In this document: piece after piece, positions 1 to 8,817 of the stretch | How positions within the stretch are numbered: position 1 is the first letter of the stretch | Layout of the letters: each line of letters opens with the position of its first letter | Source of the DNA: Acidobacteriota bacterium | GTDB lineage: Bacteria; Acidobacteriota; Terriglobia; Acidiferrales; UBA7541 | Length of the DNA: 36,325 nucleotides | NCBI GenBank assembly: GCA_003223295.1 | Contig: QHYM01000118.1 | Location: 1 to 36,325 of the forward strand | Direction: 5' to 3' | Notes under the pieces: model-generated | Told to the model about the DNA's origin: nothing | Database searches by the model: none | Seen by the model: only the letters and a program-made list of their open reading frames with translations | Position numbers and translations under genes: made by a program

Positions 1-1
1 C

Positions 2-124
2 ATTCGCCGCGTTCGCCCCACTACCAAGCCATCGGCCCTCCCCGACCTCTGCGACGCCATTCTTGCCAACGTGACGAGGTTGACCTCCGCCACTGAATCC
101 GTGACAAACATTCCTTTCCGATGA
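2..124 (+). CDS. C-terminal end of an unidentified protein (5' end outside window)
   Basis: An open frame enters from the left edge and runs for about 40 codons to a TGA at 122-124. That stop overlaps the ATG of the next gene in an ATGA arrangement, the classic sign of translational coupling. The tail is arginine/threonine-rich at first, then has a helical stretch (LCDAILANVTRL). No domain can be recognised from 40 residues. Because the following methyltransferase carries a PqqD-like end and a nucleotidyltransferase lies beyond it, the gene could belong to a RiPP or capsule-type biosynthetic locus, but that is inference. The frame starting at base 1 is also open until base 96 and is the main alternative. 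Confidence 0.5.
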   Translation: MRRVRPTTKPSALPDLCDAILANVTRLTSATESVTNIPFR

Positions 125-1269
125 CTATGTATTCGCTGAGCGCATACGGAGAAATGATCGGGGACAGCGATCGTTTCAACGCCTATGCCAAGGCCATCGC
201 CAGTGCCGTCCGGCCGGGTGATGCGGTCGTGGAAATCGGCTGCGGGCCGGGCGTGTTTTCACTTCTTGCCTGCCTCGCGGGAGCAAGGCGCGTCTACGCG
301 ATCGAGACCGAGGATATCATTCATTTGGCAAGAGAACTTGCCTCAGCAAATTGCTTTACGGATCGCATCGAGTTCTTTCAAAGCGATTCGCGCAAGACAC
401 AGTTGCCGGAGCGCGTAAACGTCATTGTTTCCGACATCCGGGGCGCCCTCCCTCTTTTAAACCATGCGATTCCGTCGCTGGAGGATGCACGGCAACGATT
501 CCTCCTTCCGGGAGGTGCCATGATCCCGCAACGCGACGTTTTGAGGGCCGCTCTGATTGAGGCGGATTCGTTTTACTCCGGGCTTGTTTCACCATGGCAG
601 AATTCAGTTCGGGATACGATCCTTTCCCCGGCGCTTTCGCTTCTCCTCAATCGGCTCTACACCTCGAGATTTGGGAGCGAACAACTCCTGACGACTGCAC
701 AGACTTGGGGAGTGTTGGATTATACGGCGGCTAATTCAAGGAGCGCGGCGGGCGAATTGCTCTTTCATGCGGCCCGAAGCGGGATTGCCCACGGAGTCTG
801 TTTGTGGTTCGACACAAACCTATTCCGGGATATTGGATACTCCTCCGGCCCCGGAGCTGATAAAACCGTATATGGCCAGGTATTTTTGCCCTGGCCGGAG
901 CCGGTTCCGCTAACCCAAGGTCAGGAAGTCCAAGTGGGGCTACATGCGGATCTAGTCGGAGAAGATTATGTCTGGCGGTGGGAGGTGAAAATTCCTACCG
1001 GCGGCAATGGGGCTGGCCCCCAGTTTCAACAGTCAACCCTTCAAGGCGCTCTACTCACGCCAAATTCTCTAGAGCGGCGCGCTGCCGATTTCGTTCCCGC
1101 GCTCACTGGGGAAGGGCTCCTGCGGCGCAGAGTTTTCGAGCTGATGGATGGAAGAGCTTCACTGCAGGAAATTGCGCACAAGCTGGCAGCCGAGTTTCCC
1201 CAACGTTTCTCTAGTTGGCAACGAGCCTTGTCCTATGCTGGTGCCGTCTCGCAAGAGTTCAGTCGTTAG
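121..1269 (+). CDS. PRMT-like class I SAM-dependent methyltransferase with PqqD-like C-terminus
   Basis: The 382-residue protein has a Rossmann methyltransferase core. Motif I is VVEIGCGPGVFSLLA near residues 36-50, an acidic motif II follows (VYAIETED), and the motif-IV-like VIVSDIRG is near residue 105. The layout resembles protein-arginine methyltransferases, with a beta-rich C-terminal half that ends strands in the 'VQVGLHADLVGEDYVWRW' area. The last ~70 residues (RRVFELMDGRASLQEIAHKL) look like a PqqD-type winged-helix peptide-binding domain: 'LMDGRxSLQEIA..L' matches its helix-turn pattern. The start overlaps the previous stop (ATGA), so it is probably operonic with that gene. Substrate unknown. 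The PqqD-like tail suggests it recognises a leader peptide or works in a RiPP pathway; this is inferred. Confidence 0.8.
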   Translation: MTMYSLSAYGEMIGDSDRFNAYAKAIASAVRPGDAVVEIGCGPGVFSLLACLAGARRVYAIETEDIIHLARELASANCFTDRIEFFQSDSRKTQLPERVNVIVSDIRGALPLLNHAIPSLEDARQRFLLPGGAMIPQRDVLRAALIEADSFYSGLVSPWQNSVRDTILSPALSLLLNRLYTSRFGSEQLLTTAQTWGVLDYTAANSRSAAGELLFHAARSGIAHGVCLWFDTNLFRDIGYSSGPGADKTVYGQVFLPWPEPVPLTQGQEVQVGLHADLVGEDYVWRWEVKIPTGGNGAGPQFQQSTLQGALLTPNSLERRAADFVPALTGEGLLRRRVFELMDGRASLQEIAHKLAAEFPQRFSSWQRALSYAGAVSQEFSR

Positions 1270-1329
1270 ATTGCCGGAGGACTCCTTCCTACGAACACAT
1301 CGCCGGCACCAGGCCGCTCTTACAATGGC

Positions 1330-2511
1330 TCAGTTTTTCCCGGAGCGGCTATATTTTCGCGCTAGCCGGAATGGGCGGCGCAACCCATCCAGGAATCGGT
1401 TGTTGCTAACTTTGCTGCGGGCCTGCCAGTCTTCTTCTGTCGGCGACAAAGAAAGTCTTAGCAGGTAAGCCGGAGCCGCGAGGAAGCTGCCGCGCATGCG
1501 CAGCCGAAACGCTGCGCGTTCGAATAAACCGGGTGGCGCATAACCGGCGGCAGGCAGCCAGCGCAGCACTCGCGCGGCAAGCTTTGCGGCAGCGGTGTCC
1601 TTCCGCATGCGGGAGGAAACTGCTTCAGGTAGCTCGGCGTGCAACACGTCCACGGCGAGGTGCAATCCGGCATGCAGCAAATGCTCCGCCTGCACCCTTC
1701 TTGCGGATGAGGCGGCACGTTCCCAATCAATGTTCGTTTGCCGCAAAACTAGCCCCGCGACGTCCGCGATCCAGCTCAACCTTTCCCAGAAATGCTTCGC
1801 GCCGTGGATGCAGATAAGCACTAGTTCGTCTTCTACGCTCGGCGCGGGGACTTCATGAGCATCGAGGCGCACCAGAATCTGCCGCGCAAAGAAATCCTCG
1901 ATGGGAAGTGGACGGGGAAAATAGCGCAACGTCAAGTCGTTGTGGAGTTCCACGAGCAGCTTCGCATCGGGCTTGGAGAAGAGGTACTGCCCGGGAATCT
2001 TGCCAGCGTCAATGGCGCTGGGAGAGACTGCCGCTTGGTAGCCGGAGCCAATCATTAACTCCGTAGCACGGCGAATGTCAGGCTGGCGCACGAGGAGATC
2101 GAGGTCGCCGTAGCTGCGCACGGATGAGTCGCCATACGCCTGGGCGGCCAGCACGGGTCCTTTGATGACCAGCGCGGAAATTCCCTGCGCGCTGAAAAGC
2201 TGCAACAGGCGAAAGAGTTCCGCGGTCAGGCGGAGAGTCAGAAAGTTCTGTGCGCGCCGGTTTTCGACAAGCGTTTGCTTGATCTCTGCTGGAACCGCCG
2301 GCGCGTTGCTATCGTTCAGGCAAGCCGCGAGCTGCCCGGGCACGCCGTGTTCCTCGGCAAGCAGCAGCAGGCGATGCCAGTCGACGGCAGGAAATAGTTT
2401 CAGCAACCGCTCTGTGTCGCACCAAGGAGAAGCGCATTCCCGCAACGCGGCCCAGTCGCGTTCGAATGCGCGGATATCGGACAGACGCGCCGATGTGAGC
2501 GGTTCAACCAT
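1330..2511 (-). CDS. NTP_transf_5-type nucleotidyltransferase family protein
   Basis: The 393-residue protein has the hallmark of the uncharacterised nucleotidyltransferase family PF14907. A helical N-terminus is followed by ALVIKGPVLAAQAYGD and RSYGDLDLLV (about residues 113-141), where the GDxD aspartates would bind metal and NTP. The downstream VELHNDL and ICIHGAKHFWERLSWIADV motifs are also family-typical. Members often sit in lasso-peptide, RiPP or polysaccharide loci, and some modify peptides with nucleotides or phosphate. It converges on the methyltransferase gene with a 60-bp gap, and lies 83 bp downstream of the response regulator gene on the same strand, so it could be read from either its own promoter or that operon. 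The start ATG at 2511 is the first in frame. Confidence 0.85.
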   Translation of the reverse strand: MVEPLTSARLSDIRAFERDWAALRECASPWCDTERLLKLFPAVDWHRLLLLAEEHGVPGQLAACLNDSNAPAVPAEIKQTLVENRRAQNFLTLRLTAELFRLLQLFSAQGISALVIKGPVLAAQAYGDSSVRSYGDLDLLVRQPDIRRATELMIGSGYQAAVSPSAIDAGKIPGQYLFSKPDAKLLVELHNDLTLRYFPRPLPIEDFFARQILVRLDAHEVPAPSVEDELVLICIHGAKHFWERLSWIADVAGLVLRQTNIDWERAASSARRVQAEHLLHAGLHLAVDVLHAELPEAVSSRMRKDTAAAKLAARVLRWLPAAGYAPPGLFERAAFRLRMRGSFLAAPAYLLRLSLSPTEEDWQARSKVSNNRFLDGLRRPFRLARKYSRSGKN

Positions 2512-2594
2512 AGTGGTATGTGCGACTATAAGCCAATGCAGGTGGGGTCGCGCGGGCCATCCTCGTGATGAGGGTCCTGTGAGGTGCGTGATGC

Positions 2595-4067
2595 CTACTT
2601 GCCTGAGCTAGCGCTCAGGCTATCGCCGTCGCGGCCGCGCCGCCGGATGTCGATCCCCAGGCGCTTGATTTTCTGGTTCAGCGTGGAAAGCGGGATGAGA
2701 AAACGCTCTGCGGCTTCGGTCTGGTTCCAGTTGGTACGCTCGAGCATGTCAACGATGATGCGGCGCTCGATTTCGTCCATGATCTGAAACAGCGAAGGTT
2801 GTGGACTATCGGCCGCGGTGCGGGACCCGGGCTCTCCTGGAAGCGCTGGGAGAAACTCCGCGAGTTGCAGGCGCACGCCGCGCACGATTTCCTTGCTTCG
2901 AATGCTCTCCGGGAGCAAGTCCACGTCAATACGGTTCTGCGTCGAGAGCACGACGGCGCGCTCGACCACATTCTCGAGCTCGCGCACGTTACCGGGCCAG
3001 TCGTAATCCATGAGCAACTTCATGGCATTCGGCGTGAATTGCAGAAGCGCGCGGTTATTTTCCAGGCAGAAGCGCTCGAGGAAATGCAGAACGAGAAGCG
3101 GCACATCCTCACGGCGCTCGCGCAGCGGTGGAATACGCAGGTGAATCACGTTCAAGCGGTGAAACAAATCTTCGCGGAAGCGGCCCTCGCGCACCAAGGT
3201 GAGCAGGTCGACGTTTGAAGCGGCCACAATGCGCACGTCCACCTTGATTTGTTCGGTGCCGCCGAGGCGCATGAATTCGCGCTCTTGAATCACACGCAGC
3301 AATTTGGCTTGCGTTTCCGGGCTGATGGTCGCGATTTCGTCAAAGAAAATCGTGCCCTGATCCGCCACTTCGAACAGACCCTTTTTCGAGGCTACGGCGC
3401 TCGTAAAGGCGCCCTTTACGTGACCAAAAAGCTGCGATTCCAGAAGATCGACGGGAATGGATCCGGTGTTCACGGGCACAAAGGCTCGGTCCGCTCGCGG
3501 AGAAGCGGAGTGCAGCGCCTTGGCGATGAGCTCCTTGCCCGTGCCACTCTCTCCGCTGATGAGCACAGTCGAACGCGAAGGCGCCACCTGCGCAACGAGA
3601 TCCAGCAGTACCTGCATCTTGTCGCTCTTGCCCACTATGTTGGGGAAATTGAAGCGCTGCTTGAGGGCCCGTTTGAGATGGATATTTTCATCGCGAAGCC
3701 GCCGGGATTCCACGGCTTGAGCGACCTGCGCGAGCAATTCGTCGTTGGACCACGGCTTGGTGATGTAATCGATCGCGCCGTTCTTGAAGGCGGCGCGCGC
3801 CATGTCAATGGAGCCGTAAGCGGTAATCAAGACGACGGAAAGGTCGGGGTCGCGCCGGCGAACTTCCTTCAGCATGTCGAGGCCGTTGCGGTCCGGCAAA
3901 CTGACGTCCAGCAGCAAGAGATCGAAGGGATGTTCTTCCAGCTTGGCGAGTCCGGATTCGCCCGTATCGGCGCTGGCGACGCCGTAGCCCTCGCCCTTCA
4001 GGAGAAGTTCCAGGCCTTCTCGGATTTCAGATTCGTCGTCGACAACAAGGATGGAACCTTTAGACAT
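2595..4067 (-). CDS. NtrC-family sigma-54-dependent response regulator
   Basis: Taken from ATG 4067, the protein is 490 residues in three parts. The receiver domain (about 1-120) has acidic pocket D10/D11, phosphoacceptor D54, T82 and K104. The AAA+ sigma-54 activator domain has Walker A GESGTGKE (172-179), loop GAFTSA (219-224) instead of the usual GAFTGA, and Walker B GTIFFDE (238-244). A Fis-type helix-turn-helix (TEAAERFLIPLSTLNQKI) lies near the C-terminus. The frame stays open 24 codons further upstream, but ATG 4067 begins exactly at the receiver domain and is preceded by AGGAAA about 7 bases away. It overlaps the kinase gene by 8 bases, so the two form a cotranscribed two-component system. 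It would activate sigma-54 promoters; no convincing -24/-12 site was found in the window. Confidence 0.95.
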   Translation of the reverse strand: MSKGSILVVDDESEIREGLELLLKGEGYGVASADTGESGLAKLEEHPFDLLLLDVSLPDRNGLDMLKEVRRRDPDLSVVLITAYGSIDMARAAFKNGAIDYITKPWSNDELLAQVAQAVESRRLRDENIHLKRALKQRFNFPNIVGKSDKMQVLLDLVAQVAPSRSTVLISGESGTGKELIAKALHSASPRADRAFVPVNTGSIPVDLLESQLFGHVKGAFTSAVASKKGLFEVADQGTIFFDEIATISPETQAKLLRVIQEREFMRLGGTEQIKVDVRIVAASNVDLLTLVREGRFREDLFHRLNVIHLRIPPLRERREDVPLLVLHFLERFCLENNRALLQFTPNAMKLLMDYDWPGNVRELENVVERAVVLSTQNRIDVDLLPESIRSKEIVRGVRLQLAEFLPALPGEPGSRTAADSPQPSLFQIMDEIERRIIVDMLERTNWNQTEAAERFLIPLSTLNQKIKRLGIDIRRRGRDGDSLSASSGK

Positions 4068-6879
4068 GAGCCGCTTTCCTGGCCGCGGGGAACTCGACGT
4101 GGAACGAAGTGCCCTTTCCGGGCGTCGAGCGCACATCAATCTTTCCTGCGTGCTCCTTGATGATTCCGTAGCTCACCGAGAGGCCCAGGCCGGTGCCCCG
4201 GCCATTGGACTTGGTGGTGAAGAAAGGATCAAAAATGCGGTGGATATCTTCGCGCGGAATTCCCGCGCCGGTATCCGCGATTTCGATTTCCACGCTGCCG
4301 TTATGGGCAGCCGTCCGGACTTCCAGCATTCCGCCGCCAGGCATGGCATCGCGCGCATTCAAAAACAAATTCAGGAAAACCTGTTGCAGCTTGTTTGCGG
4401 AGCCGTGCACGGGCGGCAGCGACTCGCCGAGCTCCTTCAGCACTTGAATCTGCGAGGCTTTCAGAGGATGCGCCACCAGCGAGAGAGTCTCTTCCACCAC
4501 GCGGTTTACGTCGACGCTTGCAGCTTCGGCCGCTCCCGTACGCGAAAAATTGAGCAGATTATTGACAATTTCGCTGGCGCGAAACGTCTGCTTGACGATT
4601 TTGTCGATGATCGACTGGCGCGGATCGCCCTCAGGCATCTGCTTGGCCAGCATCTGAATGTAATTCGAAATCACCGCGAGAGGGGTATTCACTTCATGCG
4701 CCACGCCGGCGGCGAGAAGCCCGAGGGAGGTCAGCTTCTCCGTCTGGGTCATCTGTTCTTCCATGCGCTCGCGCTGGGTCACGTCGTCGAAAAGCAATAA
4801 CCGCCCGATGCGCTCATTCGACTTGCTTACCAGCGGCGCAATGGAAACGTTCAAAGTCAAATGTTTTCCCTGATGATGCAGCCTCTGCTTATAGATGCCG
4901 GTGATGTGTTCCCGGTCACCGCGCGCAGCGATTTCCTGCGCCAATTCCTCCGGAAGCAAAGAGCTGAGCCTGCGGCCAACCGCGTCGCGGCGCAAAACTG
5001 CGAACAACTGCTCCATGCGCGTGTTCCAGGATTCGACGATGCCATCCAGATCCACGGCGAGTACGCCGACGTTCAGGGATTCCACGATGTTCTCGCTGAA
5101 ATCCTTGAGACGTGCAATTTCCAGGGCCTTTTGTTCGAGAGAGCTGTAAAGCTGTGCGTTGTCGAGCGCCACGGCGACGTAGCCGGCGATGGTCTCGACC
5201 AGCTCGACGTCGTCGCTCGACAGGAAATCGCCATCGACCGTTTTGCCGAGGCCGAGGACCGCGACGGTGTGCTCGCGGATGCGGCACGGAACAAAGTAAT
5301 TCAGATCTAATTGTTCGAGCGTCCAGCGCACCGAGTCGCTGACGTCTTTCACCGCACGGGGCGACTCAAAAAAGAGCGCCCCGCGCGCGAACTCGAGCCG
5401 GGCCGGATCGAGGAAACCAAGATCCATGGATTCCGAAAGCCGCACGCCCATGGAACGCGCAATACGCATCCTGTCGGGTTGCTCGGGGTCATGCACAAAA
5501 ATCGCCAGGCGGTCCACCAGCAAGGTCTGCGAGATGCGGTCCATTACCGAGCCCAGCATCGGATCTAGCCGCACTTCGTTGGTCAGCGTGCGGCCAAATT
5601 CGATCAAGGTGCGGCGGTAGTCCAGGCGGTCGCGGTAAAAGAAGCGGTCCAGGCGCCCTTGAATCCCTTCGCGCAAAGGCTGGAACAAGAAAGCCGCAAT
5701 GACGATGGCGATCATACCGCCCACGGGCCCCGTGGCTGGCGCGTGGAACAGGTAGGTAATCAACGCGACTAGCGAGAAATAAACGGTGGCCACTGCCGCA
5801 GTGGCAGCCGTGTACGCCAGACCGCGCTTGAAAATGATGTCCACGTCCATCAAGCGGTAACGGATGATGGCGTAGGCAAAACACAGGGGGATGAGCACCA
5901 GACTTACTACGGTCAGCTTCATCCATGCAGGGGGCGTGAGCCCGAGCACGCGGGGAAGGATGTAAAGCAGCGAAACGGGCAGGCTGCCGGCGAGCGTTCC
6001 GCCGGTAAGCCATTTCAACTGTTGGCGTAGAACGCCGGACGGCGCTTCGCGGTAATTCCGGTAGAAGACAAGGCCCGCCGCGACGAAACACGCCCCGAGG
6101 CAGCCGAACTCAAGCTTCTCCAGAAGGATATAAGCGCCTAGCCAGGGCACGAACCCCAGAGCATTCAGCGCCGTGCTCACGTGAATCAACAGCAGGGCGA
6201 GAGGGAGAGAATAAACCGCCAGAAGCTTCGCCGTGGTGCGCAGTCTCGATTCGGTCCGTCCGGGGAAAACCAAAGCGAAGTGCAGGAGCAAGGCTGGCAC
6301 CAGCAGACGCGCAACGATTTCCGACCAATAGACTTCCCAGTCGAAGGTGTCCAGCTTTCCACTGAAGTGGAAAGACCAAAGAATGAAAGAAGCCAGGCAG
6401 AAGATATAAAAATGCACAGCGCGGCGAGCGTTCCATCGCCGAATAAAAATGAATAACCCAATGAAGAGATACAACAAACCCACAACGCGAAGATAATTCT
6501 CAGTGGCGACGGGTTTTTCTGCGGGAGCCGTTACCAGCGGCGTTTCGAACTCTTCCCCATTCCGTGAGAGCTTATAGTGAACCTGGGTCCAAAGGCCGGC
6601 GCGATCGAGCCTCCGGGGGACCTCGGCTGCCCGTGAGATGGCAACCCCGTTGAACGCCAGCAGGATGTCGCCGGTGCGGATCGCAGTGTGGCTGGCGGGA
6701 GAATTAGCAGCAACGTTCCGCGCCTGGATGCCATGGTCGGTGTCGATCCAGGTGACCCCGTCGTATACTTGCTCATAGCGGGAGCGCTGGTCAAAATTCA
6801 ACAGGGCAAAAATTACCGCTGCCAGCGTAGCTAGCGCCAGCACCACCGCCCCAAGACTGACTCGCAGGTTCTGCTTCAT
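4060..6879 (-). CDS. Membrane sensor histidine kinase with PDZ, multi-TM, GAF and PAS domains
   Basis: The 939-residue protein starts with one transmembrane helix (about 8-28). A PDZ-like extracytoplasmic domain follows (DTDHGIQARNVAANSPASHT, RTGDILLAFNGVAI), then a block of roughly eight membrane helices to about residue 400. The cytoplasmic part has a GAF-like segment (about 430-580), a PAS segment (NVGVLAVDLDGIVESWN), the HisKA box with HEVNTP (His728), the N box NLFLNARDAM (near 841), DTGAGI (near 869) and GRGTGLGLS (near 893). All catalytic boxes are intact. It overlaps the response regulator by 8 bases, which makes that its partner. The PDZ domain suggests sensing of envelope protein termini or folding state. 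Upstream lies a 183-bp gap after the outer-membrane protein gene. Confidence 0.94.
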   Translation of the reverse strand: MKQNLRVSLGAVVLALATLAAVIFALLNFDQRSRYEQVYDGVTWIDTDHGIQARNVAANSPASHTAIRTGDILLAFNGVAISRAAEVPRRLDRAGLWTQVHYKLSRNGEEFETPLVTAPAEKPVATENYLRVVGLLYLFIGLFIFIRRWNARRAVHFYIFCLASFILWSFHFSGKLDTFDWEVYWSEIVARLLVPALLLHFALVFPGRTESRLRTTAKLLAVYSLPLALLLIHVSTALNALGFVPWLGAYILLEKLEFGCLGACFVAAGLVFYRNYREAPSGVLRQQLKWLTGGTLAGSLPVSLLYILPRVLGLTPPAWMKLTVVSLVLIPLCFAYAIIRYRLMDVDIIFKRGLAYTAATAAVATVYFSLVALITYLFHAPATGPVGGMIAIVIAAFLFQPLREGIQGRLDRFFYRDRLDYRRTLIEFGRTLTNEVRLDPMLGSVMDRISQTLLVDRLAIFVHDPEQPDRMRIARSMGVRLSESMDLGFLDPARLEFARGALFFESPRAVKDVSDSVRWTLEQLDLNYFVPCRIREHTVAVLGLGKTVDGDFLSSDDVELVETIAGYVAVALDNAQLYSSLEQKALEIARLKDFSENIVESLNVGVLAVDLDGIVESWNTRMEQLFAVLRRDAVGRRLSSLLPEELAQEIAARGDREHITGIYKQRLHHQGKHLTLNVSIAPLVSKSNERIGRLLLFDDVTQRERMEEQMTQTEKLTSLGLLAAGVAHEVNTPLAVISNYIQMLAKQMPEGDPRQSIIDKIVKQTFRASEIVNNLLNFSRTGAAEAASVDVNRVVEETLSLVAHPLKASQIQVLKELGESLPPVHGSANKLQQVFLNLFLNARDAMPGGGMLEVRTAAHNGSVEIEIADTGAGIPREDIHRIFDPFFTTKSNGRGTGLGLSVSYGIIKEHAGKIDVRSTPGKGTSFHVEFPAARKAAHV

Positions 6880-7062
6880 GGCCTTGAATAAACCGACAAA
6901 CGAATACTAAAATCCGGAAGCAAGCCAATGTCCACTGTTTGGAAGATTAGCATGCAGGAAACTCTAGTGTCTTCAACAGTTTACACCAGCAGAGGACTGA
7001 ACAACCTCAGTTCATCCAGTTTCTGGGAGGGTAGATACAGCTTTTGAGAGCTTTCAAACTAC

Positions 7063-8811
7063 CTAAAACTGCACGCTCAGCCCGCCCCGGAATGTCCGGA
7101 AAGCGGGAACGAGGACGAGGTGGCCATCCCTGCTACTGGTTGAAACATAGCCCTGTGCCAGTAAATTCTCGCAATCTGCGATAGCCTCCCATCTTCCTAA
7201 AGCCCATCTTGGCAGCGGCTGGCGGACCGTCAGGTGGACATAAGGATCCATCTGATAGAGGGACTCCCCAAAACCATCCAGGCGGGAGACCGTCGGCCCG
7301 CTGATCCACTTGTACCCCACGTGAACCTTGGTGCCGAGGCGGGGTACCTTGGCTGAAATGTCGGCGCCAAGTGAATGCCGCGGAACGGCTTGCAACACGT
7401 CACGCAGCAGGTTGTCCATATCATTGACCGGTGCAAGCGCACTTGCGATGGAATACAGCGCACTGAATTCGGTGTCGCCTTCTAGTTTCTTTCGAAACGC
7501 GACGCGCGCTCCCCAATTACTGGAAGCGCCACCGTCATAAACAAATCCCTTGGAAGAATAATCCTGGAAGTAATCACTGGCGGGGAGAGCATCACTCCCC
7601 AAGCCGTAGACGGCTACGTGCCGATTGTCATCGTGGAAACCAGCGAACTGAAGAACGCCGTGAGCGCCGATCTTTCGATTTGCGGCGAGTTCCTCATGCC
7701 AGCCGCTTTGCAATACCGGGCGGCCATCGCGCAAGAGCAGCGCGGGAAACGCATCCAGCTCGTTTAGAGCCGCCGTCAGCATTGCGCCCGGTTGCACCTC
7801 GGTGGCCTCGAGCGGGGCAGGTCCGGTGGGCATCGAAGCAAAAATCAGTTCGGTGTACCAATCTTGAGAAATCCGGTAATTAAGCTGCGCCCGCGGACGC
7901 AGCGAAGACGCCGCAGTGCCGAGTCCCACCAGAACATATTCGCCACCGTAACGCAGAAGCAGGCGATCGCCAAAGGATATGGCACCGCCTTGATCAAGCC
8001 GAACGCCATGAAACGTGGGACCGTCTGGCCCGATCTTGGCTTCACGGAGCGCCAGCGCTGTGTGCGGGCCCGCGCCCAGAGTTCCTGTGGGCATCCAAAC
8101 CGTAGCGATGCCGCCGCCAGGGGCCTCCTGGTCGTAACTCAGTTGCCCGGCGAAGAGCAGGCTGCCCGCGCCTCCAAGTTTCTGGTTGTAAGCAACGGCC
8201 GTGGCGGGTGCTGCAGCAATGTTGGAAGGGGAACCGGCCCGGCGCGCTCCATTCGTGAATTCCATTCGGACGCGCGGCAGTTCGGGCCTGCGGTTTTCCG
8301 CGCCTAGCGTCGAAACCGTGGCGCTGGACTCGTCCATCCATTCCAGAACCGGCCGTACCGAGGCGGCGGAACGCAGCACCCATTTCCAATCATCCGGGTT
8401 ACTAGCGGCATTAGAGGGCATGCGCCGCAATTGATCGAGCGAGGCGTACATGGATTCCAGTTCAACGCGAACCACGGTGGTCACATTAGGGCTGACGCGA
8501 ACGTGCTTCTCGAGGGTGGGAAGAAAGCCGGCAAGAGTAACGCGCAAGGTGTAGAGACCGGGGAGCAGCTTGCTTCCCTGGAAAACTCCTTGCGTGTTTG
8601 TGAGCAAACTGTGTGGCCCCGTTGCTCCCGTGAATTCCGGAGCAAGCTCCACGCTCGCGCCCATTTGCGGCGTGCCCGCAGTGTCACGCACCACTCCCGC
8701 AAGCTTGCCGAGGACCGGCTTGGCTTGCGCGGCCGCTGGTTTCGCAACAAACGTAGAAACGCCAGCGGTCAGGACCAGGGCCCCCAGGATTCGGAGTCGC
8801 CCTTGTTTCAC
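7063..8811 (-). CDS. Carboxypeptidase-regulatory-domain outer-membrane protein
   Basis: The 582-residue protein has a signal peptide (RLRILGALVLTAGVSTFVA then an alanine-rich cleavage region). A carboxypeptidase-regulatory-like Ig domain follows at about 36-115 (GKLAGVVRDTAGTPQMGASV, PGLYTLRVTLAGF). The rest is rich in alternating beta-strand patterns and ends in phenylalanine (GGLSVQF), the outer-membrane barrel signature. It resembles Oar-like receptors but is half their size and no TonB plug is evident. Translation begins at GTG 8811 with a strong GGAGG-type site 8 bases upstream that overlaps the end of the GWxTD gene. Only 6 bases separate the two genes, so they form an operon. It may be a non-TonB barrel assembled with its partner; function unknown. 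Confidence 0.8.
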   Translation of the reverse strand: MKQGRLRILGALVLTAGVSTFVAKPAAAQAKPVLGKLAGVVRDTAGTPQMGASVELAPEFTGATGPHSLLTNTQGVFQGSKLLPGLYTLRVTLAGFLPTLEKHVRVSPNVTTVVRVELESMYASLDQLRRMPSNAASNPDDWKWVLRSAASVRPVLEWMDESSATVSTLGAENRRPELPRVRMEFTNGARRAGSPSNIAAAPATAVAYNQKLGGAGSLLFAGQLSYDQEAPGGGIATVWMPTGTLGAGPHTALALREAKIGPDGPTFHGVRLDQGGAISFGDRLLLRYGGEYVLVGLGTAASSLRPRAQLNYRISQDWYTELIFASMPTGPAPLEATEVQPGAMLTAALNELDAFPALLLRDGRPVLQSGWHEELAANRKIGAHGVLQFAGFHDDNRHVAVYGLGSDALPASDYFQDYSSKGFVYDGGASSNWGARVAFRKKLEGDTEFSALYSIASALAPVNDMDNLLRDVLQAVPRHSLGADISAKVPRLGTKVHVGYKWISGPTVSRLDGFGESLYQMDPYVHLTVRQPLPRWALGRWEAIADCENLLAQGYVSTSSRDGHLVLVPAFRTFRGGLSVQF

Positions 8812-8817
8812 GTTTTG

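Noticed and set aside
3249-4160. A 303-codon plus-strand open frame over the response regulator
   Set aside because: Antisense shadow of the conserved regulator and kinase ends; no recognisable motif.
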